64,000 nucleotides of DNA, from contig CP136065.1 in NCBI GenBank assembly GCA_032622095.1, forward strand, positions 240,415,530 to 240,479,529, in the 5' to 3' direction. Positions 26,317-37,425 of this stretch are shown here, piece by piece (positions within the stretch are counted from its first letter, which is position 1; each line of letters begins with the position of its first letter). A program made the position numbers and the translations under genes. The notes beneath the pieces were generated by a model. That model saw only the letters and a list, made by a program, of their open reading frames with translations, had not been told where the DNA came from and did not search any database. The DNA is from Siphonodentalium dalli (lineage: Eukaryota; Mollusca; Scaphopoda; Gadilida; Siphonodentaliidae).

Positions 26317-27006
26317 TATATGAAAGAAGTTTGTTCTTCTTGAAAGGAACAATGAAACTGAGATTGCGTTGAGGAGTTTCGTTGCCATAGAGATCTAAAG
26401 CATTCGCATTTCTCAGCCGAGTCCGCAGTTTATTTGTGCTTTCGATGAAGTATAAAACACCACACACGATGAAACACTTTCTGACCTTGATCTTAGAACT
26501 GGTCACGTGCCTTATTGGTCCAATGTCCAAGGTCACGGAGTTTAATATTGCCACAACAATAGTGTCGTCACTCCAGGGTTTCGCATACAGAACCCACAGA
26601 TGTAACGCATCTTTCTGTGGAGCGAATTTCACCATAGAATCCGAGTTGCCACGCCTTCGGATTGGCAAATCTCTCATCACTTTATCATTTGACATCACCT
26701 GTTTTGTGAGGTCATACCGAACAATCCTGTTAGACCGGTGCACATGATAGTACAAATGACCTTCGAACACAATATGACCAGTACCCGCGTAAGGTTCCAC
26801 CAAAGTGATAACTTTAATGTCGGAATCACCACTAAAACCTACATAGTTTTGATATTCGTAGATCTTACGTCCGTATATTCCGGCGGTGACCCAGATCTTA
26901 TTTTTTGTTTCCTCGCTTAATGGATGGGTGTCCCTCATCCATGAACCATATTTGTCACCGATGGATTTTTCGAACACTGGCGTTCCAACTACGCTAATTG
27001 AGCAAG
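26252..27006 (-). CDS. olfactomedin-domain terminal exon (colmedin/gliomedin-like)
   Basis: A splice acceptor (ttttttatctacag, ending at 27007) opens a phase-1 exon of 250 codons plus stop, about one whole olfactomedin beta-propeller. Landmarks in order: the N-terminal Cys in ACSISVVGTPVF, GSWMRDTHP, YAGTGHIVFEGHLYYHV, IVRYDLT, LWVLYAKPWSDDTIVVAIL, the second Cys in CFIVCGVLYF (usual disulfide partner of the first), then YNTNDRLIYAWDNGKLIYY and the stop. The family is extracellular and mediates adhesion; in gliomedin and UNC-122-type colmedins it follows collagen repeats. The usual Asn before the FxxCG motif is replaced (RKC), so the calcium site may be altered. An open frame runs a little upstream of the acceptor but has no ATG. 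It can join collagen exon 37092-37118 (phase 1 to phase 1) or the signal-peptide exon through a possible microexon. Confidence 0.88.
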
Positions 27007-27205
27007 CTGTAGATAAAAAACAAATATTACAATTTAGAATGAAATCAACGAAGGTAATTAACAAAAACAAGAATATGTAGAAGAGGTGCAGGTAGAAATA
27101 TCAGCCAGATTGGTTGCCATCTTATTCAAACAACGAATATGCGCTGAGCCACAACTCGAATTTACGTGATTCACAAATGACGAGAAGAGATAAGTAATTT
27201 TTTAA
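27007..27205 (-). other. intron segment upstream of the olfactomedin exon
   Basis: A T-rich polypyrimidine stretch on the minus strand precedes the acceptor of the olfactomedin exon. Nothing else is recognised. Confidence 0.5.
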
Positions 27206-27537
27206 GATGCATTATCCGAATTACTATTTCCTTGGCTTCGGGGATAAACAATATTTGATTCGTCGAGGAACCCAACCATCAAAGCTAAAGTTAGATATCG
27301 ATTTTTGAAATCTACTATTTTTCACCATCGAGAATTATTAGCTCGTAAACAATCGACGAGCCGACGGTCTCGGACCAAATTGCGGATGAAAATGGATAAC
27401 TCTAAAATCAAGAGGCTTTCTGTATATAATGCGGCCAAATTTAGTCGAACAAAAAGTTGATAAATATAACGTTGCCGTAAACATTGTTGTTGTTGGAATC
27501 AGATTATATGAGGACCATCGAATCGGATTGAGTACCT
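27206..27537. mobile_element. MITE, family C (TTAA type), partial copy
   Basis: Shares attactatttc, gatatcgatttttga, aaattgcgga and tggataactctaaaa with the copy at 30665-31103. The right terminus cggattgagtacct is followed by TTAA (27538-27541). The left flank is also TTAA, but the left terminus is diverged. Confidence 0.7.
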
Positions 27538-27598
27538 TTAATGGTTATACATCGATTTTCCTTAGTCGTTCGAATACATTTCTGTAAGGTATACGTTA

Positions 27599-27942
27599 GT
27601 CTCCTCGCTACGCTGGTCTGAGCACTGCCATCACGGGTACATGACGTACAGGACATATTGCATTATTTTCACAACTTTTGTCGGTTGAAATTAATTTGTA
27701 TTTAGTTTGAACATATATTTATGATCACCAAATAGTGCACATTGCTTGCATTATAAAGGTGGACCGATAAATGGTTACAACGCTATTTGGCAGTATTTTT
27801 TATTTGATCCGGCCAATTTCCAAATAGATATGGATAGATCAGTATAAGAAAAATTCAGAATTAATTGTAACCGATGAAAAAAATGTCTGCTCATGTATAG
27901 GTGATGGCAGTGACGACACCAGCAGGGTAGCGAGAGGACTGG
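27599..27942. mobile_element. short inverted-repeat element (MITE)
   Basis: The left end tctcctcgctacgctggt, then cactgccatcac, is mirrored at the right by gtgatggcagtg, then gtagcgagagga. The arms are about 38 bp. The target duplication is unclear and the superfamily cannot be assigned. Confidence 0.55.
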
Positions 27943-28045
27943 ATTCTACCTTGCAGTTTAGTTGTAGGCTGTATCGTAGATCGAAGGGAATATATTCTAT
28001 GAACCAAGAACTTTGTAAAGTTGCTTACCTTTCTCCAAATTTTAC

Positions 28046-28062
28046 CTTGAAAGAACAAGTCA
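28046..28062 (-). CDS. possible 17-nt microexon
   Basis: On the minus strand the tract ttttttttccatatgcctat leads to gctttaag, an acceptor. It is followed by 17 nt and then gtaaaattt, a usable donor. Inserted between the signal-peptide exon (ends phase 2) and the olfactomedin exon (starts phase 1) it restores frame, reading N-D-L-F-F-Q-A-C. The joined model is 288 residues. This rests on frame arithmetic and splice consensus only. A stronger donor 17 nt further on (gtaagc) would break the frame. Confidence 0.22.
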
Positions 28063-28374
28063 CTTAAAGCAAATAGGCATATGGAAAAAAAATTATGAGT
28101 TGGCTGAGAAAATAGCCAGGGTTTAGATCCGAGTACGTCGCACGTCAGACTCCAATCACTAAAATACTATAATATTCTACGTGAGTATATGCGTTATGAA
28201 TGGCTAGATATTGCGTCCAATGGTAGCTGAATTATATTTTGTTGAGAACATGCATACACACTCGAAAATATGCATGGATGCATCATGTTAAAATACGTCG
28301 ATGATTGAAGTCTAAAAATGCAAGAAGTTGGACATAAACATGGTTAATGAACTTCGAAGAGAAGGTAAACTTAC

Positions 28375-28469
28375 TTGTGTGCTGCGACGACCAGAGTCAG
28401 GGACAGCAGAACTGAAGCATGCGAGGCGAGAACAGTCAGAGGCGTGGACGACTTCACTGGAAATAACAT
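28375..28469 (-). CDS. signal-peptide first exon
   Basis: An ATG at 28469 on the minus strand opens 31 codons plus two bases before a near-perfect donor (cacaa then gtaagttt). The peptide starts MLFPVKSSTPLTVL and continues into the hydrophobic run ASVLLSLTLVVAAH, a classical secretory signal. A TATA-like cttataatacac lies about 100 bp upstream on the same strand. Alternatively the exon could start at the acceptor-like ttatttccag (28457), in the same frame, completing a start codon with a preceding A. Lying just upstream of the olfactomedin exon, it may start a short secreted olfactomedin isoform. The intron-phase mismatch with the olfactomedin exon means at least one more small exon is needed. 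Confidence 0.5.
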
Positions 28470-28579
28470 GCGAAGTAGTGAGTGAGAAGAGAATAGTAGA
28501 CATAGTATAGAACAGATTTATAGAATGGATGCAATAGAAGTGTATTATAAGGAGGTCAAGCACATCGTGAATTAAACTA

Positions 28580-28685
28580 GTACAGCTGTATTTAACTGTA
28601 ATACAGTTGTATCTAAGTATAATACAGTTGTATTTAACTATTTTACATTTGTATTTAATTATAATATAGTTGTATTTAACAACAA
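28580..28685. repeat. degenerate 24-bp tandem repeat
   Basis: Four to five imperfect copies of a unit built on acagttgtatttaactataat, upstream of the signal-peptide exon. Confidence 0.7.
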
Positions 28686-29401
28686 TAATACTTGAATATA
28701 GATACTGCCGTTTTGTTAATTCGATAAAAGAGGGATAATCCCTAATCATATTTCACAAAAATTATTCGAAATCATTTTAGTTTTTTGACGAAATGACAAG
28801 CCTCGACCCATGCGAATGATCAATGATAGCACGTGATAAGGAAATAAATTAACATTGCAAATGTCTAAATATTGTTATGACGGAGTTATTAATTGTTATT
28901 AAATGACTTAAGCTGGCGCAAAAGGTTGAAAAACGAATTTTATCTAGACACTCTTCATTAGCTGTAATGTTGTTAAATAGTAGTGTGTCTGACACTGTCA
29001 AATTCAACTATAGTAGTTAAGTAGAACTATAATAGTTGAATACAGGACGTGTATGACCTGATAAGAACCAAATGATTAACCGGTGGCTCAGCTTGAATTG
29101 AAACACCAATTTGCATTCAGGAACATCAGCTATGGTTTGGATATCGAACAACAGATGCATAAGACAACCTTTTCACACTATGTTACCTGCAATAATTGGT
29201 ACATATATGCCGATATAGTAATGTTGCAAATCAAGCATCTTCAAGCGTTCTGGCATGCCTGAGAATCCAGCGACAAAATAAAAAATGAGTACAGTAGTTG
29301 CACATGCATGGTTCGAGGAACCCAGCAAGCAGCATACACATACGTCAAGTTATTCGTCCCATGCTTTCTGTTGCAGAATACGTCTACCTGGGTGTGGTGA
29401 T
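28686..29401. other. no recognised feature downstream of the Thr-rich exon
   Basis: Intron or 3'-flanking DNA of the minus-strand locus. A good donor-like cccaggtagac lies at 29380-29390, just after the stop of the Thr-rich exon, but is not frame-compatible with it. No polyadenylation signal was recognised close to the stop. Confidence 0.35.
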
Positions 29402-30459
29402 TCATTTTCTCATCATTTCTCCCGTTGGTGATCCTGATGGCCGGGTCGGTGTAGTTGTTGTCCTCGGTGTTGTCGTTCTCTTTGTCGTTGTCGTATTCCC
29501 ATGCGCTGTCGTTTTTATTCTCGGTTTTGTTTCTGTTTGTATTGTCGCTTTCCTCTTCGTTGTCGTTTTCATCGGCGTTCTTTGTGTTGTCGCTGTTGTT
29601 TTCCTTGGCGTTGTTGCTGTTGTGGTTTTCATATGCGATGTCACTGTTGGTTTGGACCTTGGAGTTGTCGATTTGCTCTTCGGCATTGTCGTTTTGATCT
29701 TCGGCGCTGTTGTTTTCCTCATTGTTGTCATTGTTTTCCTTCTCGGTCTTGTCACTGTTTTCCTGGGACTTGTCGCTGTTGTTTTTCTCCCCAGCGTTGT
29801 TGTTTTCCTGGGCGTTGTGGTTGCTATTAACTTCGACGTTGTCTTCGTTGATGTTTTTCTCGGTGTCTTCTTCGTCGTTGTTTGAGTTAACGTTGTCATT
29901 GTGGTTGTTAATGTTGTAGATACTGCTGCCGTAGAGGTTCTTGTAACTATGATCTTTGTTTCGGGTGTAGTTGCTGCTGACAACGTTGCCGAGGATACAT
30001 GCATCTTAAATGATTTGATCGGCCCCGGCGTCTGGATATCCACGAAGCCGCTAGTTAAACTAGGTGTGGGAGCCAAGTTGACGTCATACATTACCGAAAA
30101 TACCGATGTCACGTGTGGCGGCAAGACTTCTGGACGTCGTGTCGTCTTCGTGCTTACATCCGACGTCGCGCGACTAGCAATGTGAGTGGTATCGATTTTC
30201 ATAGCACCCGCCTCTAATGAGACCGGCGGTGCTATGGTTTCGAGACGAGATTTCCAACCTACTATATTGTGGGTCTTCGAAATAACTGGGATGGCCATAG
30301 TTAGGACAAGTGCTGGCTTCATTTGCGTGATCTGTTGAATTGTTTCTATTGCGGTTCTGATATCTTTAGCTGGAACTACTGTCGGTGTTGGTGTCAAGAA
30401 GACTTCATTTATGCCTATAATCACTTTTCTGGAACCGACTGTTATAGTTTGAAGAACAT
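29402..30459 (-). CDS. Thr-rich mucin-like exon of the collagen locus, with stop
   Basis: The acceptor tattatcttctttag (ending at 30460) opens a phase-1 exon of 351 codons ending in TGA. The first ~120 residues are mixed-composition (VLQTITVGSRKVIIGINEVF, then TQMKPALVLTMAIPVISK). The remaining ~180 are a low-complexity Thr/Lys/Arg/Pro domain with recurring PRKTT, TTTKR and KTT, rich in potential O-glycosylation sites. Its start joins in frame to the collagen exon at 37092-37118 (C+AT gives His). The last 240 nt contain no GT on the coding strand, so no internal donor exists there, which supports this being a terminal exon. Such stalks are common in secreted or matrix proteins. The long plus-strand frame over the same bases is only the antisense of this repeat. 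Confidence 0.65.
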
Positions 30460-30664
30460 CTAAAGAAGATAATATATGGTATTTTCACTGATAGCATGTA
30501 CATAGTTTCAATGCTCGTAAACCGCATGAAGACACATTTCCCAGCTTCTCAACAATATTCCAAATATACATGTATTTCATCCTATACCTAGTCAATGAAT
30601 ACATGCAGACAGGAGATCCTTTGCACGTGCAGAATCTCTGAGGCTATACATTACATTCTATTGA

Positions 30665-31103
30665 AGGTACTCAATCCGATTAAACACCCCTAAATTACTA
30701 TTTCTTTGGCTTCGGGGGTAAAACATATTTGAATCGAGTCGAGGAACTAAACCATTAAAGTCCAGAGTGATCAGATATCGATTTTTGAAGTGTGTTATTT
30801 CTACTGTTTGCGGCCCAGAAACACGCCGTCAAATGGATGGTCTCGGTCAAAATTGCGGACGAAGATGGATAACTCTAAAAAAAACAAGTGGTAATACGGC
30901 TAAATATCGTGAATACTCAAGTGATAATACGGCCATATTTCAATGAATAAAATACACGTATTTGGAAATTTGACACCATAGTTGACAGGTCAGCATTATT
31001 TTGTTGCAATTAATCGATTCTGATAACTGATGCGTATTTTGAAAAAATTTTGTTGTTGTTGTATCTTGATGATATGGGGACCCTCTGATCGGATTGAGTA
31101 CCT
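30665..31103. mobile_element. MITE, family C (TTAA type), fuller copy
   Basis: Terminal inverted repeats aggtactcaatccgat and atcggattgagtacct. The right flank is TTAA (31104-31107) and the left flank TTGA. The element is 439 bp and shares its internal sequence with 27206-27537. The AGG end with a TTAA target suggests a Kolobok-type MITE (inference). Confidence 0.75.
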
Positions 31104-31107
31104 TTAA

Positions 31108-31999
31108 TATCGAGTATTATTGTACGGTTCGCTGCACAATGTATTTATTATTATGTACGGTATGCATATTTTCCTTATAAGGATGTTTTGCCAATAACAT
31201 TGACCTTATCTTAACATTTCTGATTATATATTGCACGTATCATATGAATAAGTATGTCAAGTGCCACTGTATTGGTCACCACCCCATATGGTTTTGGTAC
31301 CAAACAACAGATGTTCGCAAAAAGTGGAATGATATTACACAGGTTCGCTGATATTGGCACTAAATTATCCAGGTTGGACAAATCCCGTCCAGTTGGTGTG
31401 ATTTGAATGTTATCGCGTGGTTAATTAATTAGGGGCAACTCAGGTAGATGACTTTGGCAGATATTCAATAATTTTAACGATCCCTTGAAGATTTTGGTGA
31501 TACTCATATAACGTCATATTCCGGAGTCATGTGTTGTAGTGGATAACTTTGATCAACCAGAGTACTTTTGTTCCACTTTCAGTGAATTGCATGTAGTAAA
31601 ACAGCAGTTCAGTAAATCCAAATTCCAGGTAGCATCCACCAATTCTGAGCCTATAAAGATTTTGTTTTGTTATGGTCCTTGTGTTAACATGGGACTTGCA
31701 ACACATACTTCTACGAGAACGTTGGTGACATTAACATGTCCATACAAACGCTACTTTGTGGTAAAACGGTACTGTTTTAATAAAGTAAATCAGTGGCATC
31801 ACGACAAGTGTGGGATTTCTGCGAGGATAGAAAACTGGTCACTTGGGCGTCACCATAAACCCTCAAGGTTTGTTACCTCGTCATGAAAGAATAAAGAGCG
31901 TCCATAGTTAGTATAATCCTGATACGGTGAAAATAAAGAGCGTATTATTAGTGCTGCGTGCAAATTGAAACAAGTTGGAAAAATGTATATGACTTTTGT
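31108..31999. other. intron segment, no recognised feature
   Basis: Contains a 115-codon plus-strand open frame (31539-31886) with no recognisable domain, and two copies of a short motif aataaagagcgt (31891 and 31932) that recurs elsewhere in the window. Confidence 0.35.
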
Positions 32000-33016
32000 A
32001 AAGTTTTATTAACATGGAGCTTATATAATATACACCCGAAGGCCGCAAATGAGCTTACATAATACATACATGAAGGCCGAAAATGAGCTAATATAAAACA
32101 CACCTGAATGACGTAAATGAGCTTATATAATACACACCTGTTGGCCGTAAATGAGCTTATATAATACACACATGAAGGCCGTAAATGAGATTATATAATA
32201 CACACCCGAATGCCGTAAATGAGCTTATATAATAGACAACTGAAGGCCGTAAATGAGCTTATATAATACACACCTGTCGGCCGTAAATGAGAGTATATAA
32301 TACACAAATGAAGGCCGTATATGAGCTTATATAATAATACACACATAAAGGCCGTAAATGAGATTATATAATACACACATGAAGGCCGTAAATGAGATTA
32401 TATAATACACACACGAAGGCCGTAAACGAGATTATATAATGCACACATGAAGGCCGTAAATGAGATTATATAATACACACACGAAGGCCGTAAATGAGCT
32501 TATATAATAATACACACATAAAGGCCGTAATGAGCTTATATCATACACACACGAAGGCCGTAAATGAGCTTATATAATAATACACACATAAAGGCCGTAA
32601 ATGAGCTTATATAGTACACACCTGGATGCCGTAAATGAGCTTATATATAATACACACCTGGAAGCCGTAAATGAGCTTATATAATACACACCTGAAGGCC
32701 GTAAATGAGCCTATATAATACACACATGAAGGCCGTAAATGAGCTTATATAATACACACATGAAGGCCGTAAATTAGCTTATATAATACACACATGGGGG
32801 CCGTAAATGAGCTTATATATATAATACACACCTGGAGGCCGTAACTGATCTTATATATAATACACACATGGAGGCCGTAACTGAGCTTATATATAATACA
32901 CACCTGGATGCCGTAACTGAGCTTATATATAATACACACCTGGATGCCGTAAATGAGCTTATATATAATACACACCTGGATGCCGTAACTGAGCTTATAT
33001 AATACAAACCTGAAGG
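32000..33016. repeat. 34-bp tandem array, about 30 units
   Basis: Repeated core ccgtaaatgagcttatataa, then tacacac and tgaagg. Variants include extra ta or taa dinucleotides in the AT-rich part. The open frames in it are repeat artefacts. It lies in the intron between the last collagen exon and the Thr-rich exon. Confidence 0.95.
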
Positions 33017-33201
33017 CAAAATATTCGTGGACGGTGTCTTGTTCTCTTTCTTCTTATAGATGATGCTGTGAACTTCCCTCTTTGACTCTGTAATTTAATG
33101 GAAGAGTCAAAGACACTGTAGCTCAATTTGACGAGGCGTTAAGTCTCAATAGAATGACACAGAACACGGAAAGTTAACAGTATACAGTTGTCGCCCGCTG
33201 T

Positions 33202-33318
33202 CGAGGGAGACATTGATATTTGTCACCCGCTCGAGAACGGAATGTCTCCCGAGGAGCGCAGCTCCGAGGGAGACATTCCGTTCTCGAGCGGGTGACAAAT
33301 CTCGATGTCTCCCGAGAA
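33202..33318. repeat. long perfect-type palindrome
   Basis: Arms of about 52 bp contain gagggagacatt, gtcacccgctcgagaacgg and aatgtctcccga on the left and their complement on the right. The loop is about 11 bp (ggagcgcagct). A hairpin or cruciform of this length can be an element end or a recent foldback insertion. Related text (gcgacagtgtgatttgtcgcc) lies at about 34002. Confidence 0.8.
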
Positions 33319-34110
33319 AAAGGGCAACAACTGTTTTGTTATACGATTATACCACAGGAAAAAATCCTTGCCATCCACACGCACGATGTTGCACCGAATC
33401 ACGAGTGCTATTGTTCCCGATTATGTATATTTTCAGTAACTACTTATCGTCCTATAGGATTTCTGTTCCATAAACGATAGTCAAGCCGTTAAGCGTTTGA
33501 TAATCAGCGTTTATTTACGATAATTTTGGTGGTAAAATCGTCAATATCGGTCCATGCAATGTAAACCAATAAGCCACAAGGTATGTTATCGCCTTCTGCA
33601 ATGTGGCATATTCAATATTCGCGACAAACGTATGCATCACGTTGTCCACCAGCAAACATTTATAACCAACCAACCTCAAGGGATCCACTCTTTCAATCTT
33701 GCACCATAATGTCGACATGAAGATATTGAATCACCGAGATGTTTCGATGTAAAAAGTGCATAATAACGCTTGTCTGATAAAAAATATCTGATAAAAGTAT
33801 AAACTTAAAAGTTCGAATATTAGTTTTCACTAAATATATGCAAACACCACAACTAGTGTCTTTCGCGAATCCGTGGGGTATATAAGATCTATGATTTTAG
33901 TACGTCGTAGTTATGTGAAATAGATGAGTCACTGCAGTGTGTGTTTGGAGATATTCTTGCAATTTTTCATCAGGCGGGCGACAAAAACAATGTGATTTGG
34001 GCGACAGTGTGATTTGTCGCCCGGCAAGTGACTGGACATGGGCCAATCAGAAGGGTCGAAAATAGGGAAGAGGGTGACAATGTTAATGAAGTCCTTGTAT
34101 TGTTTTCATT
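33319..34110. other. intron segment, no recognised gene
   Basis: No exon was found. The motif gggcgaca recurs near 33187 and 33965-34025, perhaps as the decayed end of an element that includes the 33202-33318 palindrome. Confidence 0.3.
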
Positions 34111-35020
34111 TCAACTATTTCTCCAACATACGTGGGCTGCATGATTTGCCGATGATTCACATTTAAAAATAATAAATGGCGATGACGGACATGTTTTTGA
34201 AAGAAATTCGGAAACAATTCGATGCCACCCATCTATATAGTGAGCACCCCGAATGTCCGTGTGAACTTTTGTGACAATAGGATGAGGGATGTGGTTTGCA
34301 TGGAGTGCCAAAGGATTTAGTCATGCAAAGCGTAAAATCCAAGATGGCTGCCGGAGGCCACATGTATATATGTCTTTATTACCCCCATTTCTGAAGAGCA
34401 TACATAGTGTTACACAGTATCCTAAGTATCTAGATCCGATAACACATTCTATACAATAAATTAGGATATATACATTGTGTATGGTATTGTACAAATTTGC
34501 CATTCAAGCAGAGGCGAAGAGGGAATATAGATGAGAGAACGATAGTGCTGGAGTGTCATTGAGTGCAGAGAGAGAGGGAGAGGTACAGAGACAGAGAGAA
34601 AGAGAAGATAGCTATAAAGATACAAATGGTATGATGTCTATCTCACACGCAAGTGGCTTCGTGACAGAGAGATCAATGCATTTGTCTTATTTCTTTCTCA
34701 CACGCAAGTGGTTACTGTCACAAAACAAATCGGAGAACGCGAACTCCATCATGTTATACAATTTGTTTGGTGAACCGACATGCCCGGGGGAGAAAATGTG
34801 CCGCGAATATCAAAAGTTTGTCCCAACAGAGGTGATCCTAAACATGCCTGTACATTTTCAAAAAGAATTCTCCAATAAATGTGGGCATGCCGATGAATTC
34901 AAATGTGAAATCCAAGATTGCTGTTTTTTAAAACGAATTTCGGAAAAATTCGATAGCTCCATCTGTTCTCGGAAGCGTTTCTATAGCAACAAAACTTTAT
35001 AAGAAACTCTTATTGAAGTC
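34111..35020. repeat. decayed repeat, two related segments
   Basis: Segments 34120-34350 and 34880-35000 share tgggc..gcatg, tgccgatga, ttcacat..aaat, aatttcggaaa and attcgat, so they are diverged copies of one repeat. The motif aaatccaagatggc occurs here and again at 62937. A 149-codon open frame (34553-35002) spans a simple gagaga tract and one of these copies. I do not regard it as a gene. Confidence 0.45.
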
Positions 35021-35589
35021 GACCAAGTCTTATCGGCCCACAACAGCTTGTGATATCGGTCCTGTTTATGCTGTTTTGGGCCGAGTCTCACACAGTTGCT
35101 CTTCTATACCGGACTTTCACTCAAAAGACGTTTGCAATATCTACACGTGGAGCACTGGTATTCACTTAAACCCATGAATGTGATTAATCATCTGACATGT
35201 CCGCGATTGATCTGTCTTCAAAATGAAATACCATTTACCATGATAGAAAAAGGTATAGTTATAATACGATCATGTAATGAATTGTTTCCATGAATTTTCT
35301 GATAGTGCGACAAATGAAACTTCTCTGGAAAACAAGACTTTGTTTACTTAAAAATCTAGTTACTTTGACACTCTGATACATGCATTTGTGATATAATCAT
35401 GCATGGGAAAGGCTGCCCTTTATTTTCATATACGCAAAGCTTCCATTTGAGCTAATCCGAAGAAATACAAGCTAGATAACTCCCGCCCATGATTATGGGC
35501 GTAACGTCCGTTATAGAAGAGTAACTCGGCCCAAGACAGCACCATCACAACCGATATCCCAAGCTGTTGTGGGTCGAGAAAACTTGGTC
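35021..35589. mobile_element. MITE with ~65-bp inverted termini
   Basis: The left end gaccaagtcttatcggccca, then acaacagcttg and gggccgagt, is mirrored by the right end ending gagaaaacttggtc. No clear target duplication was seen, so the superfamily is unassigned. The interior is AT-rich with no transposase. Confidence 0.65.
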
Positions 35590-35925
35590 TGTCATTGAAT
35601 GTGCGTTAGATCATTATTTCCAAATTAGCACAGAAGAACCATATGTTGACACACAAATATTTCATTCAATTAAGTTTTCAGAGATATATAATGGAAATAT
35701 TATGCTGTAATAAAATAATAATTACTGTAATACATGTAATTCACGCATATGATTAAGACAAACAAATTCAAAACGAACTAAAACATCTTGAAAGTGAATA
35801 CCTTGCTGTGAAACCTCACAATAATGGGCTCATGGGTACGAGCTAATTAATGCTTGGTATAGTAACCGTGCGAATGGTAGAATTGTATTATCCCAATAAT
35901 GTAACATGCAATCAATGCAGGGAGA
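35590..35925. other. no recognised feature
   Basis: AT-rich intronic DNA with no recognisable exon or repeat. Confidence 0.4.
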
Positions 35926-35929
35926 TTAA

Positions 35930-36270
35930 AGGGGTACTATACACTACATCCGGCCATTTATGGGACCATCTCCTTTTATACTCAACAGACTATATGCAAA
36001 AAAATTAATGAATTTGAGCCATAGACATTTGTGCAAAATACACACATGTGCTCTATGAATAATGAAAACAACACGGTAATTATAATGAAAATGAGTTTAT
36101 GGCTGGAGTCATAAATTTATTTTCATTATAACTACCATGTTTTTTGTATCGTGCATATGGTAAATGAGTGTATTTTAGACTCATCCATGGCTCAAATTCA
36201 TTCATTTGTTGCATATATTCTGTATAACGGATGGTCCCAAAAATGTCCGGATTTAGTGTACAGTACCCCT
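35930..36270. mobile_element. MITE, family A (TTAA, Kolobok-like), copy 2
   Basis: A 341-bp element flanked by TTAA at 35926-35929 and 36271-36274, with termini aggggtacta and agtacccct. Internal arms (gaatttgagcca, gcatatattctgt) match copy 1 at 20719-21055. Confidence 0.85.
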
Positions 36271-36274
36271 TTAA

Positions 36275-37091
36275 TTCAGATAGCAAATATAGATAGGGCG
36301 ACGGAAGCATATTGATTGCTGGAAATTTCATGACATCCAGAATAACACGTTCGGTCTTTACAGCGAGGTATATAAATTGGAGAGCGTCATTTCGATAAGC
36401 ATGAACAAACGTAACCCACCATTTGTATTTTACACGTTCATGATCTTCGCTTCCCTTCAATAGCATTTCTTCGTATGATAATAGAGTTGCCTACCTGGTC
36501 ACGAAAATAATAGAGTCAGAGCCACCAAGATATAGCAGGCACTGTACTCAAGTTTGAGCGACAACTTTGGGTGGACTCTCGGACGGCACCCCACCTTGGT
36601 AAATAGCATTTGTACCCCCTTGGGGTGAAATTATCCACTATTTCAATCCAGACCAAACTCACATGTTGGCGATATCCCATTTGCATCCGCTTGGGGTGAA
36701 ATTATGCACCATTTCCAACTTCACCCCTCCCCCATTGAACCAGACCAAACTCTCTTGTTCGCGAAATAACATCTGCACTCCTTAGTTTTGGACCAGCTGG
36801 TACTTCAAACTTTCCAACTGTTGGAATATCAAATATCAGACCAAATTGAACCTACTTTTGATCTAAAATTTCCAAATAATGTTGTGTGGGCATGAAATTT
36901 CCAATTTCCAAATATTGGCCAAAGTCGGGGGGTGTTATGGTGAGATAACCACACCCCCCCCCCCCGCTGCACGCTATACGCCTGTATAAGCAGCCAAGTA
37001 TTACATTGAGCGAAATCTTCTTAACAACATGCAGTCACCAAAAATATAACACACATTATGACAACATAGAACACAACATCAATACACTCAC
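36275..37091. other. intron segment; unassigned open frame and decayed repeat
   Basis: A minus-strand frame at about 36275-36466 reads YKWWVTFVHAYRNDALQFIY, then PAINMLPSPYLYLL. It looks protein-like, but I cannot assign it. No acceptor upstream keeps it in phase with the collagen exon, so it is not included in the gene. At 36600-36740 a diverged direct duplication (cttggggtgaaattat twice) precedes a C-run near 36950-36964. Confidence 0.3.
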
Positions 37092-37118
37092 GACCATCGC
37101 CTTTATCGCCCTTGTCGC
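37092..37118 (-). CDS. collagen exon F (9 codons)
   Basis: Acceptor cacattcag and donor gtgagtg bound 27 nt in phase 1-1. It encodes D-K-G-D-K-G-D-G, continuing the Gly-X-Y register from the exon at 42296-42367 (G+GC gives Gly). It ends on C, so joining the Thr-rich exon gives His and joining the olfactomedin exon gives Pro; both keep frame. It is the last collagen exon before the two alternative C-terminal modules. Confidence 0.75.
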
Positions 37119-37425
37119 CTGAATGTGATGACGTTGATAAATTAGAACACGAATAATACATGTAGATCTGCAGATTTCAGATTCAGTTTATTCTGTTCAT
37201 CGATATGTGGATATTATTACAGAAACATTATTTATAACATCAAGATATTCAAATATGACATATAATAACAATAAATTTCACACGAGGAATACATGAGAGC
37301 ATTATTAGATAATTTTCCGTTCGGGTGATGATTTCAGGTATTGTGTGCGGGGACTTTGTAGTCAGGGATGTATATAGGTCTTTCAGAAAATAGGGGTGGG
37401 TTCGTGGAATATCAGTGTTATAGCC
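37119..37425. other. intron segment, no recognised feature
   Basis: AT-rich DNA between the last collagen exon and a LINE remnant. Confidence 0.4.

Noticed and set aside
27007-27070. Olfactomedin ORF extended upstream as an N-terminal signal (FLLITFVDFILNC)
   Set aside because: No ATG in frame. The hydrophobic reading is the translated polypyrimidine tract of a splice acceptor.
29380-29390. Donor cccaggtagac as the 3' end of the Thr-rich exon
   Set aside because: It lies after the in-frame TGA and its phase does not match the olfactomedin exon.
29298-29919. Long hydrophobic plus-strand frames rich in Val/Leu
   Set aside because: Antisense of the low-complexity Thr-rich minus-strand exon, which has a proper acceptor and frame continuity with collagen exons.
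31539-31886. 115-codon plus-strand ORF
   Set aside because: No recognisable domain, signal or splice context. It lies in the intron of the minus-strand gene.
34553-35002. 149-codon plus-strand ORF
   Set aside because: It starts in a gagaga simple tract and ends in a dispersed repeat that has a second diverged copy nearby. No domain recognised.
36275-36466. Minus-strand frame WWVTFVHAYRNDALQFIYLA as an extra exon of the collagen gene
   Set aside because: No acceptor gives a phase compatible with the preceding collagen exon; every tested AG leads to an early stop.
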